The notes beneath the pieces were generated by a model that did not search any database, was not told the DNA's origin, and was given only the letters and a program-made list of their open reading frames with translations. Positions 20,356 to 31,516 of a stretch of 64,000 nucleotides of DNA are shown piece after piece. The position numbers and the translations under genes were made by a program. This DNA is from Ralstonia sp. SET104 (GTDB lineage: Bacteria > Pseudomonadota > Gammaproteobacteria > Burkholderiales > Burkholderiaceae), in NCBI RefSeq assembly GCF_003851545.1, contig NZ_BHVX01000010.1, forward strand, positions 1-64,000. The letters run 5' to 3'. The number at the start of each line of letters is the position of its first letter. Position 1 is the first letter of the stretch.

Positions 20356-21528
20356 ATGCAACAACTGAGGCGAATGATTTTTCCGGCAGCGCCAGTGATG
20401 CCACTGACCTCCGCCGGCGTGGCGGGCGCACGTGGCAAGACCTACGTTTATGTCTCGAACGCCGAGGACGGCAATATCGACGGTTACGAGATGGACGTCT
20501 CGACCGGATCTTTAACCTCGATTGGAAAAACGCAGGCTGGCAAGCTGGTAATGCCAATGGCGCTCAGCGTAGACAAGAGGCACCTCTACGCCGTGATCCG
20601 CTCGCAGCCCTTCGTCGTCCTGACTTATGCGATCGATGCGCTGACCGGACATCTTTCGCAGCAAGCAAGCGCGCCGTTGCCCGACAGCATGGCGTATGTT
20701 TCCACTGACTTGACGGGGCGATTCCTGTTCACGGCGTCGTATGGTGGTAACAAGATTGCGGTCAACCCAATCGAAGCCTCCGGTTTGGTGGAGTCCGGTG
20801 CGACCCAAGTCATTCCAAGCGGAGAGAACGCGCACTGCATTCGCGTGGACCGCTCAAACAGGTATGGCTACGCAGCGAATCTTGGCAGCAACCAGATTCA
20901 GCAATTTCGATTTGATGCCAATAGCGGCAGATTGACCGAGAACCCCACCCCACGGGTCAAAGCGCGGCCTGGAGAGGGCCCGCGCCACCTCGTGTTCTCG
21001 CCAGACAACACGTCTCTGTATGTCCTGAACGAGCTGTCGGGGAATGTCGCGCAATTTTCGATCGACGACGCAAGCGGCGTGCTGACAGAAGTGGCTTATA
21101 CCGGGACGGTGCCTCCCGATTCGCCACTCGAACCAGGTTTTGCGCGCACAACGATCGCGGCTGCGGTATCGCCTGCGAAGAACGCGCAGACTGCCGGTGA
21201 CGAGAAGGCGCGCATCTGGGCGGCCGATCTTCAGATCACGCCGGACGGGAAATTCCTCTACGCGTCCGAGCGCACCGACAGCAAGATCGCGCTGCTTGCT
21301 GTAGAGGCGGGCACCGGCAAGCTGAAGTACGTCAAGAACTACCCGACTGAGACCCAGCCGCGCGGCATGCGTATTGACCCGAGCGGAACGTACCTCATCG
21401 TAGCTGGCGAAAAATCTGACCGTTTGGCGGTCTACAGGATCGACCGGGATAACGGTGAGTTGGAATGCGTTGGTCGCATTCCGGTGGGGCGTGGCGCGAA
21501 CTGGGTGGAGATTGTCACATTACCTTGA
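20356..21528 (+). CDS. uxuL: Sugar-acid lactonase, Pgl-type beta-propeller (UxuL-like)
   Basis: 390 residues from the ATG at 20356. It has the seven-bladed propeller repeats of the lactonase family (PF10282): KTYVYVSNAEDGNIDGYEMD, LSVDKRHLYAV, GEGPRHLVFSPDN and RGMRIDPSGTYLIVAGEKSD. Members of this family hydrolyse 6-phosphogluconolactone or, in hexuronate pathways, glucaro- and galactaro-lactones. Because uronate dehydrogenase and glucarate dehydratase are encoded next door, the likely substrate is the aldarolactone made by uronate dehydrogenase. Hydrophobic residues near the start could be a weak signal but no clear cleavage site is seen. It is convergent with the GntR gene. Confidence 0.82.
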   Translation: MQQLRRMIFPAAPVMPLTSAGVAGARGKTYVYVSNAEDGNIDGYEMDVSTGSLTSIGKTQAGKLVMPMALSVDKRHLYAVIRSQPFVVLTYAIDALTGHLSQQASAPLPDSMAYVSTDLTGRFLFTASYGGNKIAVNPIEASGLVESGATQVIPSGENAHCIRVDRSNRYGYAANLGSNQIQQFRFDANSGRLTENPTPRVKARPGEGPRHLVFSPDNTSLYVLNELSGNVAQFSIDDASGVLTEVAYTGTVPPDSPLEPGFARTTIAAAVSPAKNAQTAGDEKARIWAADLQITPDGKFLYASERTDSKIALLAVEAGTGKLKYVKNYPTETQPRGMRIDPSGTYLIVAGEKSDRLAVYRIDRDNGELECVGRIPVGRGANWVEIVTLP

Positions 21529-21559
21529 CCCGGCTTCAGCGGCAGTCTGTCGGGAACGC

Positions 21560-22327
21560 TCAGACGCTGTTCGGCACAGACGCATCAAGGGCAGACGTGC
21601 TGGATTGCGCGTGGGCTCGGCGCAATCTGTCACGGCTGTTCGTCAGATGCATGCGCATCGCGGCCCGGGCCGCCTCCGAATCCCGATGGAAAATGGCATC
21701 GAAAATGCTGCGGTGCTCGCGGATGACAGTGGCGCGTGCTTCCGGTGAATTCAGGTAGCTAACCTGCGACGGATCGATCCGGCTGCGCGGAATCAGCGTC
21801 TTGTCGAGTTGAGAGAGCACGGTAACGAAATGCTGGTTACCGGTAGAGCGCGCAATGGCCAGGTGAAAGCGCAGATCCGACGCCATGCTGTCGTTGCCGG
21901 CGGCCTTATCCTGTTCAAGCGCGTCCAATGCAGCGCGGATGGTCTCAAGGTTTTCAGGGGTGGCCCGCTGTGCAGCCAGACCGGCGCATTCGGTCTCGAG
22001 CGCAACGCGCAACTCCAGCATCGCCAGAATGTCCTGCAGCGTGGAGGCGGTTCCCAGCTGGATCGTGTTTTCTGTGCGAGGCTCCAGCACGAAGCTACCG
22101 ATACCGTGCCTCGTTTCAACGAGCGCGTTGGCCTGCAGTCGCGAAATGGCTTCGCGCACCACCGTGCGGCTCACGCCCAACGCGTCCATCAGCTCGGATT
22201 CGGTGGGCAGCTTGTCGCCAGGGCGCAGGGCTCCTGAGAGAATGCGTTCTTTGACGTGGTCGACGACGACCTCCGCCAAGCTTTGGGTCCGCCGCACGAA
22301 CGGTTCTGGGGCGCCAGGGGTGAGCAT
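21560..22327 (-). CDS. FadR-subfamily GntR transcriptional regulator
   Basis: 255 residues from the ATG at 22327 with a GGAG site; ATGs at 22375-22384 would extend it by up to 19 residues but overlap a probable -10 element. The winged helix is clear (VVDHVKERILSGALRPGDKLPTESELMDALGVSRTVVREAISRLQ). It is followed by an all-helical FCD effector domain with the metal and ligand histidines expected (DLRFHLAIA, REHRSIFDAI). It probably senses a hexuronate, aldarate or keto-acid intermediate and represses the surrounding genes. It lies at the end of the gudD-garR-garL-udh series, 350 bp below udh. Confidence 0.88.
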   Translation of the reverse strand: MLTPGAPEPFVRRTQSLAEVVVDHVKERILSGALRPGDKLPTESELMDALGVSRTVVREAISRLQANALVETRHGIGSFVLEPRTENTIQLGTASTLQDILAMLELRVALETECAGLAAQRATPENLETIRAALDALEQDKAAGNDSMASDLRFHLAIARSTGNQHFVTVLSQLDKTLIPRSRIDPSQVSYLNSPEARATVIREHRSIFDAIFHRDSEAARAAMRMHLTNSRDRLRRAHAQSSTSALDASVPNSV

Positions 22328-22677
22328 GCCGTCTCCGGTGCGTGGGTTCCGAGTTCGCCGAGGGTTTGATTGCATCATTGTCATAATTATAGTCCTGCGC
22401 GTGCCACGCGGCGACACGCACCGGGCGCTGCGGACCGTACACTCCGCGCTGCGCAATTTGAGTGATTCGACGTGCATACTACGCCGCCGTCGTGCGCAAC
22501 CTCGTCATCCAGAAAGATTTCGACGGCCTTTGGAGCACGACGATCTACCTGATCATCTGCGCCCGATTGCTGCCTGCAATTAGCCAGTGGCCCGCGCTTG
22601 CCGCAAGTTGCGCAAGATGTGCTCGCCTGCGTTATCGCGGCATTTGTCCGGTGCGCAACAGGCGTGAATCGCGCATC
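22328..22677. other. Gap between udh and the GntR gene
   Basis: 350 bp with no convincing gene. It holds the probable GntR promoter: on the minus strand an exact TATAAT at 22386-22391 overlapping a TTGTCAT palindromic half-site at 22378-22384. No good -35 hexamer is seen at 17 bp. Confidence 0.5.
22378..22392 (-). promoter_or_regulatory. GntR promoter -10 overlapping candidate operator
   Basis: TTGTCATAATTATAG on the plus strand reads CTATAATTATGACAA on the minus strand, giving an exact TATAAT followed by the TATGACAA half of the motif repeated in this locus. Overlap of a -10 with an operator would fit autorepression. Confidence 0.4.
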
Positions 22678-23502
22678 TCAGTCGCGCGGGGTGACCGTCA
22701 CGAATTTCCCCCCTTGATAAATGGCGGCGGGATCCAGCGGGTCGATTGTCGGTTGGCGCGCTTCGACCGTGGCACGGAAGTTATCTGAGGTGTCCTGCGG
22801 TCGATAACCGATGTGCCTGGCGTGGCGGTTGTCCCACCAGCTGCTTTGATTGTCCGAGACGCCATAAATGATCGTGTGTCCAACGATCGGTGCTGTGAGC
22901 GCCGAGACGATCAGTCGTTCCAGGTCATCGAAACTCAGCCAGGTCGATAGCATGCGTCGGTCCTGTGGTTCCGTGTATGAAGACCCGATGCGCAAGCTGA
23001 CGGTTTCGATGCCCCATCGATTCCAATAGAGCTCGGCCAGATTTTCGCCGAATACCTTGGACAAGCCGTAATAGCCGTCGGGCTTGGCGGGCATACGTGT
23101 GTCGATCACCTCATCTTGACGATAGAAGCCGGTGACGTGATTCGAGCTGGCGAACACGATGCGCTTGGTTCGGTGCTTGCGCGCAGCTTCGTAGAGGTTG
23201 ACCATGCCGACAATATTGCCGGCCAGAATCGGTTCCCAGGGCTGTTCGGTCGACACGCCGCCCATATGGACGACTGCATCGACGCCTTCCAACAGGTCTG
23301 TCACCTGCGCTTTGTCTTCAAGCGCAGCGATGACGATCTCCTCGTCGGGTTGCGCTTCGCCCATGGGGCTGCGATGACTCAGGCGCAGTGTGTCGCAATA
23401 GGCTTTGAGGCGAGGGCGCAGTTCTCGCCCGAGGTTGCCGGCGGCGCCGGTCAGTAGCAGCCGTGGCACGCGCAGCGCGGTGTTCTGTAGGTTCAGCATC
23501 AT
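22678..23502 (-). CDS. udh: Uronate dehydrogenase (SDR family)
   Basis: 274 residues from the ATG at 23502 (or 23499). The NAD-binding motif TGAAGNLG is at 18-25 and the catalytic pair is Y145-xxx-K149 (YGLSK). VHMGGVSTEQPW, IVFASSNHVTGFYR and the SWWDNRHARHIGY segment are typical of bacterial Udh. The enzyme oxidises galacturonate or glucuronate to the corresponding aldaro-1,5-lactone with NAD+. It is the entry step of the pathway encoded here, 32 bp after the aldolase gene on the same strand. Confidence 0.9.
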   Translation of the reverse strand: MMLNLQNTALRVPRLLLTGAAGNLGRELRPRLKAYCDTLRLSHRSPMGEAQPDEEIVIAALEDKAQVTDLLEGVDAVVHMGGVSTEQPWEPILAGNIVGMVNLYEAARKHRTKRIVFASSNHVTGFYRQDEVIDTRMPAKPDGYYGLSKVFGENLAELYWNRWGIETVSLRIGSSYTEPQDRRMLSTWLSFDDLERLIVSALTAPIVGHTIIYGVSDNQSSWWDNRHARHIGYRPQDTSDNFRATVEARQPTIDPLDPAAIYQGGKFVTVTPRD

Positions 23503-23534
23503 GCCTGAAACGGTTCTTAAGGGTTCACAACGTC

Positions 23535-24299
23535 TCACGCCCGGAAGCGAGCGGCCAGATTCTGGGCGCTGTCGCGCAATAGATTTTGGTCTGCGCCGAC
23601 GGCAACGAACAGGCAGCCTTGTTCAACAAAATGGCGCGCCAATGACTCATCTCCGGTCAGGATGCCTGCGGCTTTGCCGCACGCGCGGATACGCTGGATC
23701 GCATCGTCAATCGCGGCCAACACTACCGGATGTTTGGGATTGCCCAAGTGCCCGAGCGCGGCCGACAGATCCCCTGGGCCAATGAAGACGCCGTCGATGC
23801 CGTCGACATTGGCGATGGCCTCCAGATTTTGCAGCCCCTGTACCGTCTCCACTTGCACGAGCACGCACAACTCCTCTGTGCAGCGCTGCCCGTAGTCTTT
23901 GACGCGACCGTAATGGCTGGCGCGCGGTGCGCCTGCGAAACCGCGCACACCATGCGGTGGGTAGCGCGTATAGGCGACGGCATTGCGTGCTTCTTCCTCG
24001 GTCTGCACGTAGGGCACCAACAGCGTCTGGACACCGACGTCCAGCAGCCGTTTCATAGTCACCATGTCATTCCAGGGCGGCCGCACAATAGGTGCCGCCG
24101 TGCCACCGGTCATGGCCTGCAGTTGTGCAAGGATGTCAGGCACTTCATTGGGAGAATGCTCCATGTCGAGCAGCAGCCAATCAAAGCCGCAGCCCGCCAG
24201 GATCTCTGTACTGATGTTGCTGCACAAGTGCGACCACAAGCCAATCTGTTTTTCACCGGCCAGGATTGCGTGTTTGAAACGGTTGATGGGTAGTTCCAT
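23535..24299 (-). CDS. garL: HpcH/HpaI aldolase, 2-dehydro-3-deoxyglucarate type
   Basis: 254 residues from the ATG at 24299 ([22 protein letters not shown]). The class II aldolase residues are visible: H48 in LLDMEHSP, R73 in IVRPPWND, and metal ligands E151 (VQVETVQGL) and D177 ([10 protein letters not shown]). By family it splits 2-keto-3-deoxy- or 5-keto-4-deoxy-glucarate into pyruvate and tartronate semialdehyde. HpaI homologues can act on other hydroxy-keto acids, but the neighbours (glucarate dehydratase, tartronate semialdehyde reductase) favour the GarL role. Confidence 0.88.
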   Translation of the reverse strand: MELPINRFKHAILAGEKQIGLWSHLCSNISTEILAGCGFDWLLLDMEHSPNEVPDILAQLQAMTGGTAAPIVRPPWNDMVTMKRLLDVGVQTLLVPYVQTEEEARNAVAYTRYPPHGVRGFAGAPRASHYGRVKDYGQRCTEELCVLVQVETVQGLQNLEAIANVDGIDGVFIGPGDLSAALGHLGNPKHPVVLAAIDDAIQRIRACGKAAGILTGDESLARHFVEQGCLFVAVGADQNLLRDSAQNLAARFRA

Positions 24300-24463
24300 G
24301 GTGTGCGCAGCCGAGTGGGACCGTTGATAGGAGCGAGTTGGCGCGTCGGTTGCCAGCGCAGTCTGGATCAGCGGCCTGCAAATCGTTGAGATGGATTCAC
24401 GCAAGCCCCGTGGTTGCCGCGTGATCGAGGGCACCGAAGAAAACGGTGCCCTTCCGTATCGAC

Positions 24464-25348
24464 TTAGTTACCGGCAATTTGAAAGTTGGCTGCAAACTCG
24501 AGCGCCCGAACCAGACCGGAGTGATCCCACCCGGCACCGCCATGTGCGACGCAACTGCTCATCAACTGCTGCGCACTCGCGGTATGCGGCAGGCTTAACC
24601 CCAAGGTTCGCGCGCCTTCCAGGGCGAGATTGAGATCTTTCTGGTGAAGCTCGATGCGGAACCCCGGATTAAACGTGCGCTTGATCATGCGTTCGCCATG
24701 CACTTCCAGAATGCGGCTTGCGGCAAAACCGCCCATCAGCGCCTCGCGCACTTTGGCTGGATCGGCCCCGGCTTTGGCAGCAAAGAGCAGCGCTTCACCA
24801 ACTGCCTCGATGTTGAGTGCCACGATGATCTGATTGGCGACCTTGCAGGTTTGGCCATCACCGTTGCCGCCGACTAGCGTGATGTTCTTGCCCATGCGCT
24901 CGAAGAGCGGGCGCACCCTTGCAAAGGCGGTTTCACTGCCCCCCACCATGATGGTGAGGCTGGCGGCCTTGGCGCCCAATTCGCCGCCGGAAACCGGGGC
25001 ATCGAGGTAATCGCAACCCAGGCTGTTGATCTTTTTGGCAAAAGCCTTGGTGGCGATGGGCGAAATGGAGCTCATGTCCACAACGGTTTTCCCGGCGCTC
25101 AGTCCTTTGACCAAGCCCGACTCGCCGAAGAGCACTTCTTCTACGTGCGGCGTATCCGGAACCATCAGGAAAACGATGTCTGCAGCCTGCCCGACTTCCG
25201 CTGCCGTGGTGCACGGCGTGGCACCTTGCTCCAATAGCTCCGCGGGCACTCCGCTGCGAGACTGGGCGAATAACGTGTGGCCAGCAGCCAGTAGATGGCT
25301 TGCCATGGGCGCGCCCATGATCCCCAAACCGATGAAGCCTAGTTTCAT
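24464..25348 (-). CDS. garR: Tartronate semialdehyde reductase (2-hydroxy-3-oxopropionate reductase)
   Basis: 294 residues; AGGAG precedes the ATG at 25348. It is a beta-hydroxyacid dehydrogenase: the Rossmann motif [13 protein letters not shown] is at 4-16, the substrate loop [22 protein letters not shown] at 117-137, and the catalytic K169 with N172 in KVANQI. It reduces tartronate semialdehyde, released by the aldolase, to D-glycerate with NAD(P)H. It lies 165 bp from the aldolase gene and 47 bp from gudD, in one direction. Confidence 0.92.
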   Translation of the reverse strand: MKLGFIGLGIMGAPMASHLLAAGHTLFAQSRSGVPAELLEQGATPCTTAAEVGQAADIVFLMVPDTPHVEEVLFGESGLVKGLSAGKTVVDMSSISPIATKAFAKKINSLGCDYLDAPVSGGELGAKAASLTIMVGGSETAFARVRPLFERMGKNITLVGGNGDGQTCKVANQIIVALNIEAVGEALLFAAKAGADPAKVREALMGGFAASRILEVHGERMIKRTFNPGFRIELHQKDLNLALEGARTLGLSLPHTASAQQLMSSCVAHGGAGWDHSGLVRALEFAANFQIAGN

Positions 25349-25394
25349 TATTCCGCTCCTAATGAAGGAAATATCGTATAGCGTTGCGCGTGCC

Positions 25395-26732
25395 TTATCG
25401 GACCATGCAAGGCATCTTGTTGTTGTACTGCCAGCCCGGGATCAGGTACTGCATTGCTGCGGCGTCGTTACGGGCGCCGAGGCCATGCTGAAGATAAAGC
25501 TGGTTCGCTTTCATGACCGCTGTCATGTCGAGCTCGATGCCAAGGCCAGGTTTTTTCGGAACCTCGATATAGCCATCCTTGATTTGCAACGGATTCTTGG
25601 TCAGGGACTGGCCGTCTTGCCAGATCCAGTGCGTATCAATGGCAGTGACCTTGCCGGGCGCCGCGGCCGCGCAGTGCGTAAACATGGCCAGCGAGATATC
25701 GAAATGGTTATTGGAGTGCGAGCCCCAGGTCAGATCGAACATCTGGCAAAGCTGCGCCACGCGCACCGAGCCTTGCAGCGTCCAGAAATGCGGGTCGGCC
25801 AACGGAATGTCGACCGACTGGAGCTGAATGCTGTGAGACATTTCACGCCAGTCGGTGGCAATCATGTTGGTTGCGGTCGGCAATCCGGTGGCGCGGCGGA
25901 ATTCCGCCATGACCTCGCGACCCGAGAACCCGCCTTCAGCGCCGCAAGGATCTTCGGCATAGGCCAATTCCTTCGATCGATCGCGCAGCAGTCGGATCGC
26001 ATCTTTCAGATACCAGCCGCCGTTCGGATCGAGCGTGATGCGGGCTTCAGGAAAGCGCTCGTGCAGGGCGACGATGGCTTCCACTTCCTCTTCACCCCGC
26101 AGCACGCCGCCCTTGAGTTTGAAATCCTGGAACCCGTAGCGGGCCTGCGCCGCCTCGGCGAGGCGCACCACGGCTTCGGGCGTGATTGCGACTTCATGGC
26201 GAATGCGCAGCCACTCGTCTTCGGCGTCCGGATTGCTTTGGTATGGCAGCGCTGTCTTGGTGCGATCGCCGACGTAGAACAGGTACCCCAGAATTTGCAC
26301 GCGTTCGCGCTGTTGGCCTTCGCCAAGCAGGGCTGCCACAGGCACGTTCAGGTGTTTGCCGACCAGGTCGAGCAAGGCGCTTTCCACCGCAGTGACCGCG
26401 TGAATCGTGATACGCAAGTCAAAGGTCTGTTGGCCTCGGCCGCCTGCGTCGCGGTCCGCAAATGCGGCACGAACGCTATTGAGGATGCGGTTGTAGTCAC
26501 CAATAGGCTGACCCTCAAGCAATGGGCGCGCATCCTCAAGTGTCTGGCGAATCTTTTCGCCGCCCGGGACTTCGCCCACGCCGGTATTGCCGCTGGAATC
26601 CGTCAGGATGACAAGGTTGCGTGTGAAATACGGACCATGGGCGCCGCTCAGGTTGAGCAGCATGCTGTCGTGACCCGCAACGGGGATCACCTGAATTTGA
26701 GTGATGGTGGGGGTATTGGCTGATGTTGGCAT
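25395..26732 (-). CDS. gudD: Glucarate dehydratase
   Basis: 445 residues, standard length. It belongs to the enolase superfamily, with the KxK base motif K205-L-K207, metal ligands in LDPNGGW (D235), E260 in YAEDP and N289, D313, and the H339 base in GSHSNNHFD. These follow the numbering I recall for E. coli GudD. The enzyme dehydrates D-glucarate (and often L-idarate) to 5-keto-4-deoxyglucarate. It is the first gene of the minus-strand series gudD-garR-garL-udh and is divergent from the TRAP operon, with palindromes in the shared upstream region. Galactarate specificity cannot be excluded. Confidence 0.93.
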   Translation of the reverse strand: MPTSANTPTITQIQVIPVAGHDSMLLNLSGAHGPYFTRNLVILTDSSGNTGVGEVPGGEKIRQTLEDARPLLEGQPIGDYNRILNSVRAAFADRDAGGRGQQTFDLRITIHAVTAVESALLDLVGKHLNVPVAALLGEGQQRERVQILGYLFYVGDRTKTALPYQSNPDAEDEWLRIRHEVAITPEAVVRLAEAAQARYGFQDFKLKGGVLRGEEEVEAIVALHERFPEARITLDPNGGWYLKDAIRLLRDRSKELAYAEDPCGAEGGFSGREVMAEFRRATGLPTATNMIATDWREMSHSIQLQSVDIPLADPHFWTLQGSVRVAQLCQMFDLTWGSHSNNHFDISLAMFTHCAAAAPGKVTAIDTHWIWQDGQSLTKNPLQIKDGYIEVPKKPGLGIELDMTAVMKANQLYLQHGLGARNDAAAMQYLIPGWQYNNKMPCMVR

Positions 26733-28420
<1,688 letters not shown>

Positions 28421-28432
28421 AGCTTGAGTCCG

Positions 28433-28954
28433 ATGGCCTTCATCATGGGTTGGTTAAAGAAGTGCAATGCGATCCTCGAACGGGGCGTGCTCTATGTCGC
28501 CGGAGCATGCCTCGCAGGATTGGGGATCATTGTGGTCTACGGCGTGGTGCTGCGGTATGTGTTCAACGCCTCACCGCCATATGTGGAGCAATTGGCTCTG
28601 CTGCTGGTGATCGCAGTGGCCATGTTTGGAGCGGCAGCCACGGTACGCGAAGCCGGTCACATCGGATTGGATTCGCTTGTGAACCGGCTGCCAAAGCTCG
28701 CGCAATTCTGGTGTGGTGTCGCGGTTGATGTGCTGATCATCGTGTTCGCAGTGGGTTTGTTCACCGGAAGCGTGCAGATGAGCCTCTCCACGCGTCACGA
28801 CATGATCCCGACGCTGGGCATCTCGGAGGCCTCGCGCTATATCGCGCCGATTGTGGCGAGTGTGCTTATCGCGCTGTTCTCACTTGAACGCTTGTTGAAT
28901 GCCTTTGCCAAGGATGCCTTTGCCAAGGACAAGGGAGTGGTATCTTGGAATTGA
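28433..28954 (+). CDS. TRAP transporter small membrane subunit (DctQ)
   Basis: 173 residues with four hydrophobic helices, the DctQ topology. The YGVVLRYVFNASPPYVEQLALLL section is the family signature. The ATG at 28433 is used; TTG 28424 and ATG 28445 are alternatives and the ribosome site is weak, as expected for a coupled middle gene. It begins 12 bp after dctP and overlaps dctM by 10 bp. It pairs with DctM in the inner membrane. Confidence 0.88.
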   Translation: MAFIMGWLKKCNAILERGVLYVAGACLAGLGIIVVYGVVLRYVFNASPPYVEQLALLLVIAVAMFGAAATVREAGHIGLDSLVNRLPKLAQFWCGVAVDVLIIVFAVGLFTGSVQMSLSTRHDMIPTLGISEASRYIAPIVASVLIALFSLERLLNAFAKDAFAKDKGVVSWN

Positions 28955-30297
28955 CTGTACTGTGCCTGAGCTTTGTCGCCTTCCTGCTGCTGGGCGTGCC
29001 GGTTGCATTCGGCATCGGCCTGGCCTGCCTCGCCACTTATCTGGTTGAGGGCCTGCCGCTGGAAACGTCGATTCAGATGATGGTTTCCGGAATGAATGTC
29101 TTCTCATTCCTCGCCATTCCGTTCTTCATCTTTTCTGGCGAGCTGATGCTGCATGGCGGCATTGCGGACCGGATCATGAATTTTGCGCGAAGCCTGGTCG
29201 GCCACTGGCGTGGCGGGCTGGGTCTGGCAAACGTCATGGCCAGCACGCTATTCGGCGGGGTTTCAGGCTCGCCGGTTGCCGACACTTCGGCAATGGGCGG
29301 GGTCATGATCCCGATCATGAAGCGTGAAGGCTATAGCGCCGATTACGCAGTGAACGTCACCACCCACGCGTCGCTTGCCGGCGCGCTGATGCCGACCTCG
29401 CACAATCTGATCATTTACGCCTTTGCGGCTCAAGGCGCAGCAGGCGCCATCGCTGGGCACACGATCAAGGGTGTTTCCATCGGCGATCTCATGTTCGCCG
29501 GGTTGATCCCGGTGTTCTGGATCATGGTGTGCATGTTGATTGCCGCGTACTGGCAAGCCGTGCGAAACGGTTACCCCAAGCGTGCAGACGGTTCCTCGCT
29601 CGTCGAGAAATTCCCGGGCTGGCGCGCGGTGCTGACCTACCTGGTTGCTGCGGTGCCAGGTCTGCTGGTGATCGCTGTGATTCTTGTGTGTGTGATGGGC
29701 GGGATCACAACGGCCACCGAGGCGGCAGCAATCGCGGTGTGCTACTCGTTGTTTCTGACGGTGATCGTCTACCGCACCATGAGTCGCAAAAGGCTGGTCG
29801 AATCGTTGATCAAGGCATCGAAGACCACCGGCATCATCCTGTTGCTGATTGGCGTGTCTAACATGCTGCGCTGGCAGATGGCGTATCTGGAAATCCCGGA
29901 AGCGATCGAGGCCGCTTTGATGCATGCCACGACGACGCCATGGCTGATGTTGCTGTACATCAACATCATTCAGATCATCCTGGGCATCTTCCTGGATATG
30001 GCGGCGCATATCCTGATCACGACGCCGCTGTTTCTCCCGATCGCGATTGCGATGGGTGTTGGTCCGGTGCAATTCGGCATGATGCTGTTGCTCAATTGCG
30101 CACTGGGGCTGGTGCATCCTCCGGTGGGAACCGTGCAATTTGTCGGCTGCGCAATCGGTAAGATTTCAATTGGCGAAGCGACAAAGACTGCGTGGCCGTA
30201 CTACTTGGCAATATGTGCTGCGATCACCCTCGTGACCTACGTTCCGGCGTTTTCTACGTGGTTGCCATCGTTGATCACAGGGCACCCGGTTTTCTAG
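28945..30297 (+). CDS. TRAP transporter large permease (DctM)
   Basis: 450 residues, about 12 membrane segments. It starts with TTG at 28945, supported by GGAG upstream and by overlap with the dctQ end; no ATG lies near. Family motifs are LANVMASTLFGGVSGSPVADTSAMG and PPVGTVQFVGCAIG. It performs Na+-driven import of the DctP-delivered substrate. A terminator follows about 50 bp downstream. Confidence 0.92.
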   Translation: MELTVLCLSFVAFLLLGVPVAFGIGLACLATYLVEGLPLETSIQMMVSGMNVFSFLAIPFFIFSGELMLHGGIADRIMNFARSLVGHWRGGLGLANVMASTLFGGVSGSPVADTSAMGGVMIPIMKREGYSADYAVNVTTHASLAGALMPTSHNLIIYAFAAQGAAGAIAGHTIKGVSIGDLMFAGLIPVFWIMVCMLIAAYWQAVRNGYPKRADGSSLVEKFPGWRAVLTYLVAAVPGLLVIAVILVCVMGGITTATEAAAIAVCYSLFLTVIVYRTMSRKRLVESLIKASKTTGIILLLIGVSNMLRWQMAYLEIPEAIEAALMHATTTPWLMLLYINIIQIILGIFLDMAAHILITTPLFLPIAIAMGVGPVQFGMMLLLNCALGLVHPPVGTVQFVGCAIGKISIGEATKTAWPYYLAICAAITLVTYVPAFSTWLPSLITGHPVF

Positions 30298-30344
30298 CGT
30301 ATTGCTTTTCGCTCGGCGCGCAGAGGGTCGACGAAGAGAGTCGG

Positions 30345-30379
30345 GAGGGGCATGCCTTAACGGCGTGCCTCTTTTTTTC
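30345..30379 (+). terminator. Terminator after the TRAP operon
   Basis: GAGGGGCATGCC and GGCGTGCCTC pair with one bulge and one G-T around a TTAAC loop, followed by seven T residues. It closes the TRAP operon and separates it from the epimerase gene. Confidence 0.75.
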
Positions 30380-30468
30380 TTATGCGTTTCGGGCGGGCTT
30401 TGGCTTGTTGGCAGACGCTGAAGCCGTCCTCCGATGCCTTGCGCAACCGATTTAAAAAGGGGCTGTAG

Positions 30469-31446
30469 ATGCGCGCAATTCCGTCTCGTATTTCAGGTGC
30501 CCTCGCGCCGGGCCCTGCCTGGCTGGCGCCAGGTCCGGTTCATACACTGCGAGCTGGTGCGCTGACGATGACGATTGCACCCGCCGCGGGCGGGCGCATT
30601 GGCTCGCTGAGTTCGACCACGGCAACCGGCAATCGTATTGACTGGCTTGTGCCGATGCCGGACGCTTGCCTGCAAAACGGTTTCGATGGGCTGGCATGGC
30701 CCAAAGCGGGTTGCTATCCGCTGCTGCCGTTTTCCAATCGTATCCGGGGTGGCCGCTTTCTTTGGCGGGGGCGCGAAATCTGCCTGGCCCCGCATCCTGG
30801 GCAAGCCCATGCCATGCACGGCATTGCCCACGCACGCGCTTGGCAGGTCGAGCAACTGACGCAGTCGTCCATCCAGCTTAGCCTGCGCTACTCACCCACG
30901 CCGGGTGGTTGGCCATGGGCTTTCTTCGCCATGCTCACATTCGTATTGACGCCTGAGGGGCTGCAAGCGGAGATGGTGCTGCACAACGAGAGCGACAGCG
31001 ATATGCCCGCAGGTGGTGGCTTTCACCCGTACTTCGCGCGCACGCCGCGCACGCGGGTGCAATTCGATGCCGACACGGTGTGGCCAATGGATGCGGAAGA
31101 GGTCGCCACAGGGCGCAGGCCTATCGGCCCCGATGAGGATTTCCATGATGGACGCTTGCTTCCCGAGGATAGCTTCAGCGTTTATTACGGCGATTGGCAT
31201 CAGGTGGCCAGCGTGTTTGGAGACGGCGGATCCACGCTGACGTTGCGTGCGGATGATCCGCTCACGCACTTCATCCTGCACGCCCCCGGGGGCAGTCCTT
31301 ACTTCTGCCTCGAACCGGTCTCGCACGTGGCGGATGCGCTTAACCTGGCTGCCGATGGGTGGGAGGGGACCGGTTTGCGTGCGCTCGCGCCTGGTCAGGC
31401 ATTACGGCTGACAATGCAGCTCACATTGTGCGCGGGGCAGTCCTGA
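30469..31446 (+). CDS. Aldose 1-epimerase family protein
   Basis: 325 residues of the GalM fold. Key segments are LLPFSNRIRGGRFLWRG (N and R contacting the sugar), HAMHGIAHARAW with the catalytic acid His, and GGGFHPYFAR with the second His. The general base Glu appears in YFCLEPVSH. It interconverts alpha and beta anomers of a hexose or, in this setting, a uronate before oxidation. It lies between the TRAP operon terminator and an oxidoreductase of the same strand. Confidence 0.85.
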   Translation: MRAIPSRISGALAPGPAWLAPGPVHTLRAGALTMTIAPAAGGRIGSLSSTTATGNRIDWLVPMPDACLQNGFDGLAWPKAGCYPLLPFSNRIRGGRFLWRGREICLAPHPGQAHAMHGIAHARAWQVEQLTQSSIQLSLRYSPTPGGWPWAFFAMLTFVLTPEGLQAEMVLHNESDSDMPAGGGFHPYFARTPRTRVQFDADTVWPMDAEEVATGRRPIGPDEDFHDGRLLPEDSFSVYYGDWHQVASVFGDGGSTLTLRADDPLTHFILHAPGGSPYFCLEPVSHVADALNLAADGWEGTGLRALAPGQALRLTMQLTLCAGQS

Positions 31447-31516
31447 AGCGGACAGCGCAACGGGTTGCTGTAGGGCATCAGGTCTATTGGAAATCGCTTG
31501 CGTCAGGAAAATCAAC

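Noticed and set aside
25026-26723. 565-codon open frame antisense to garR and gudD
   Set aside because: Spans two well-defined enzymes on the other strand and shows no family features.
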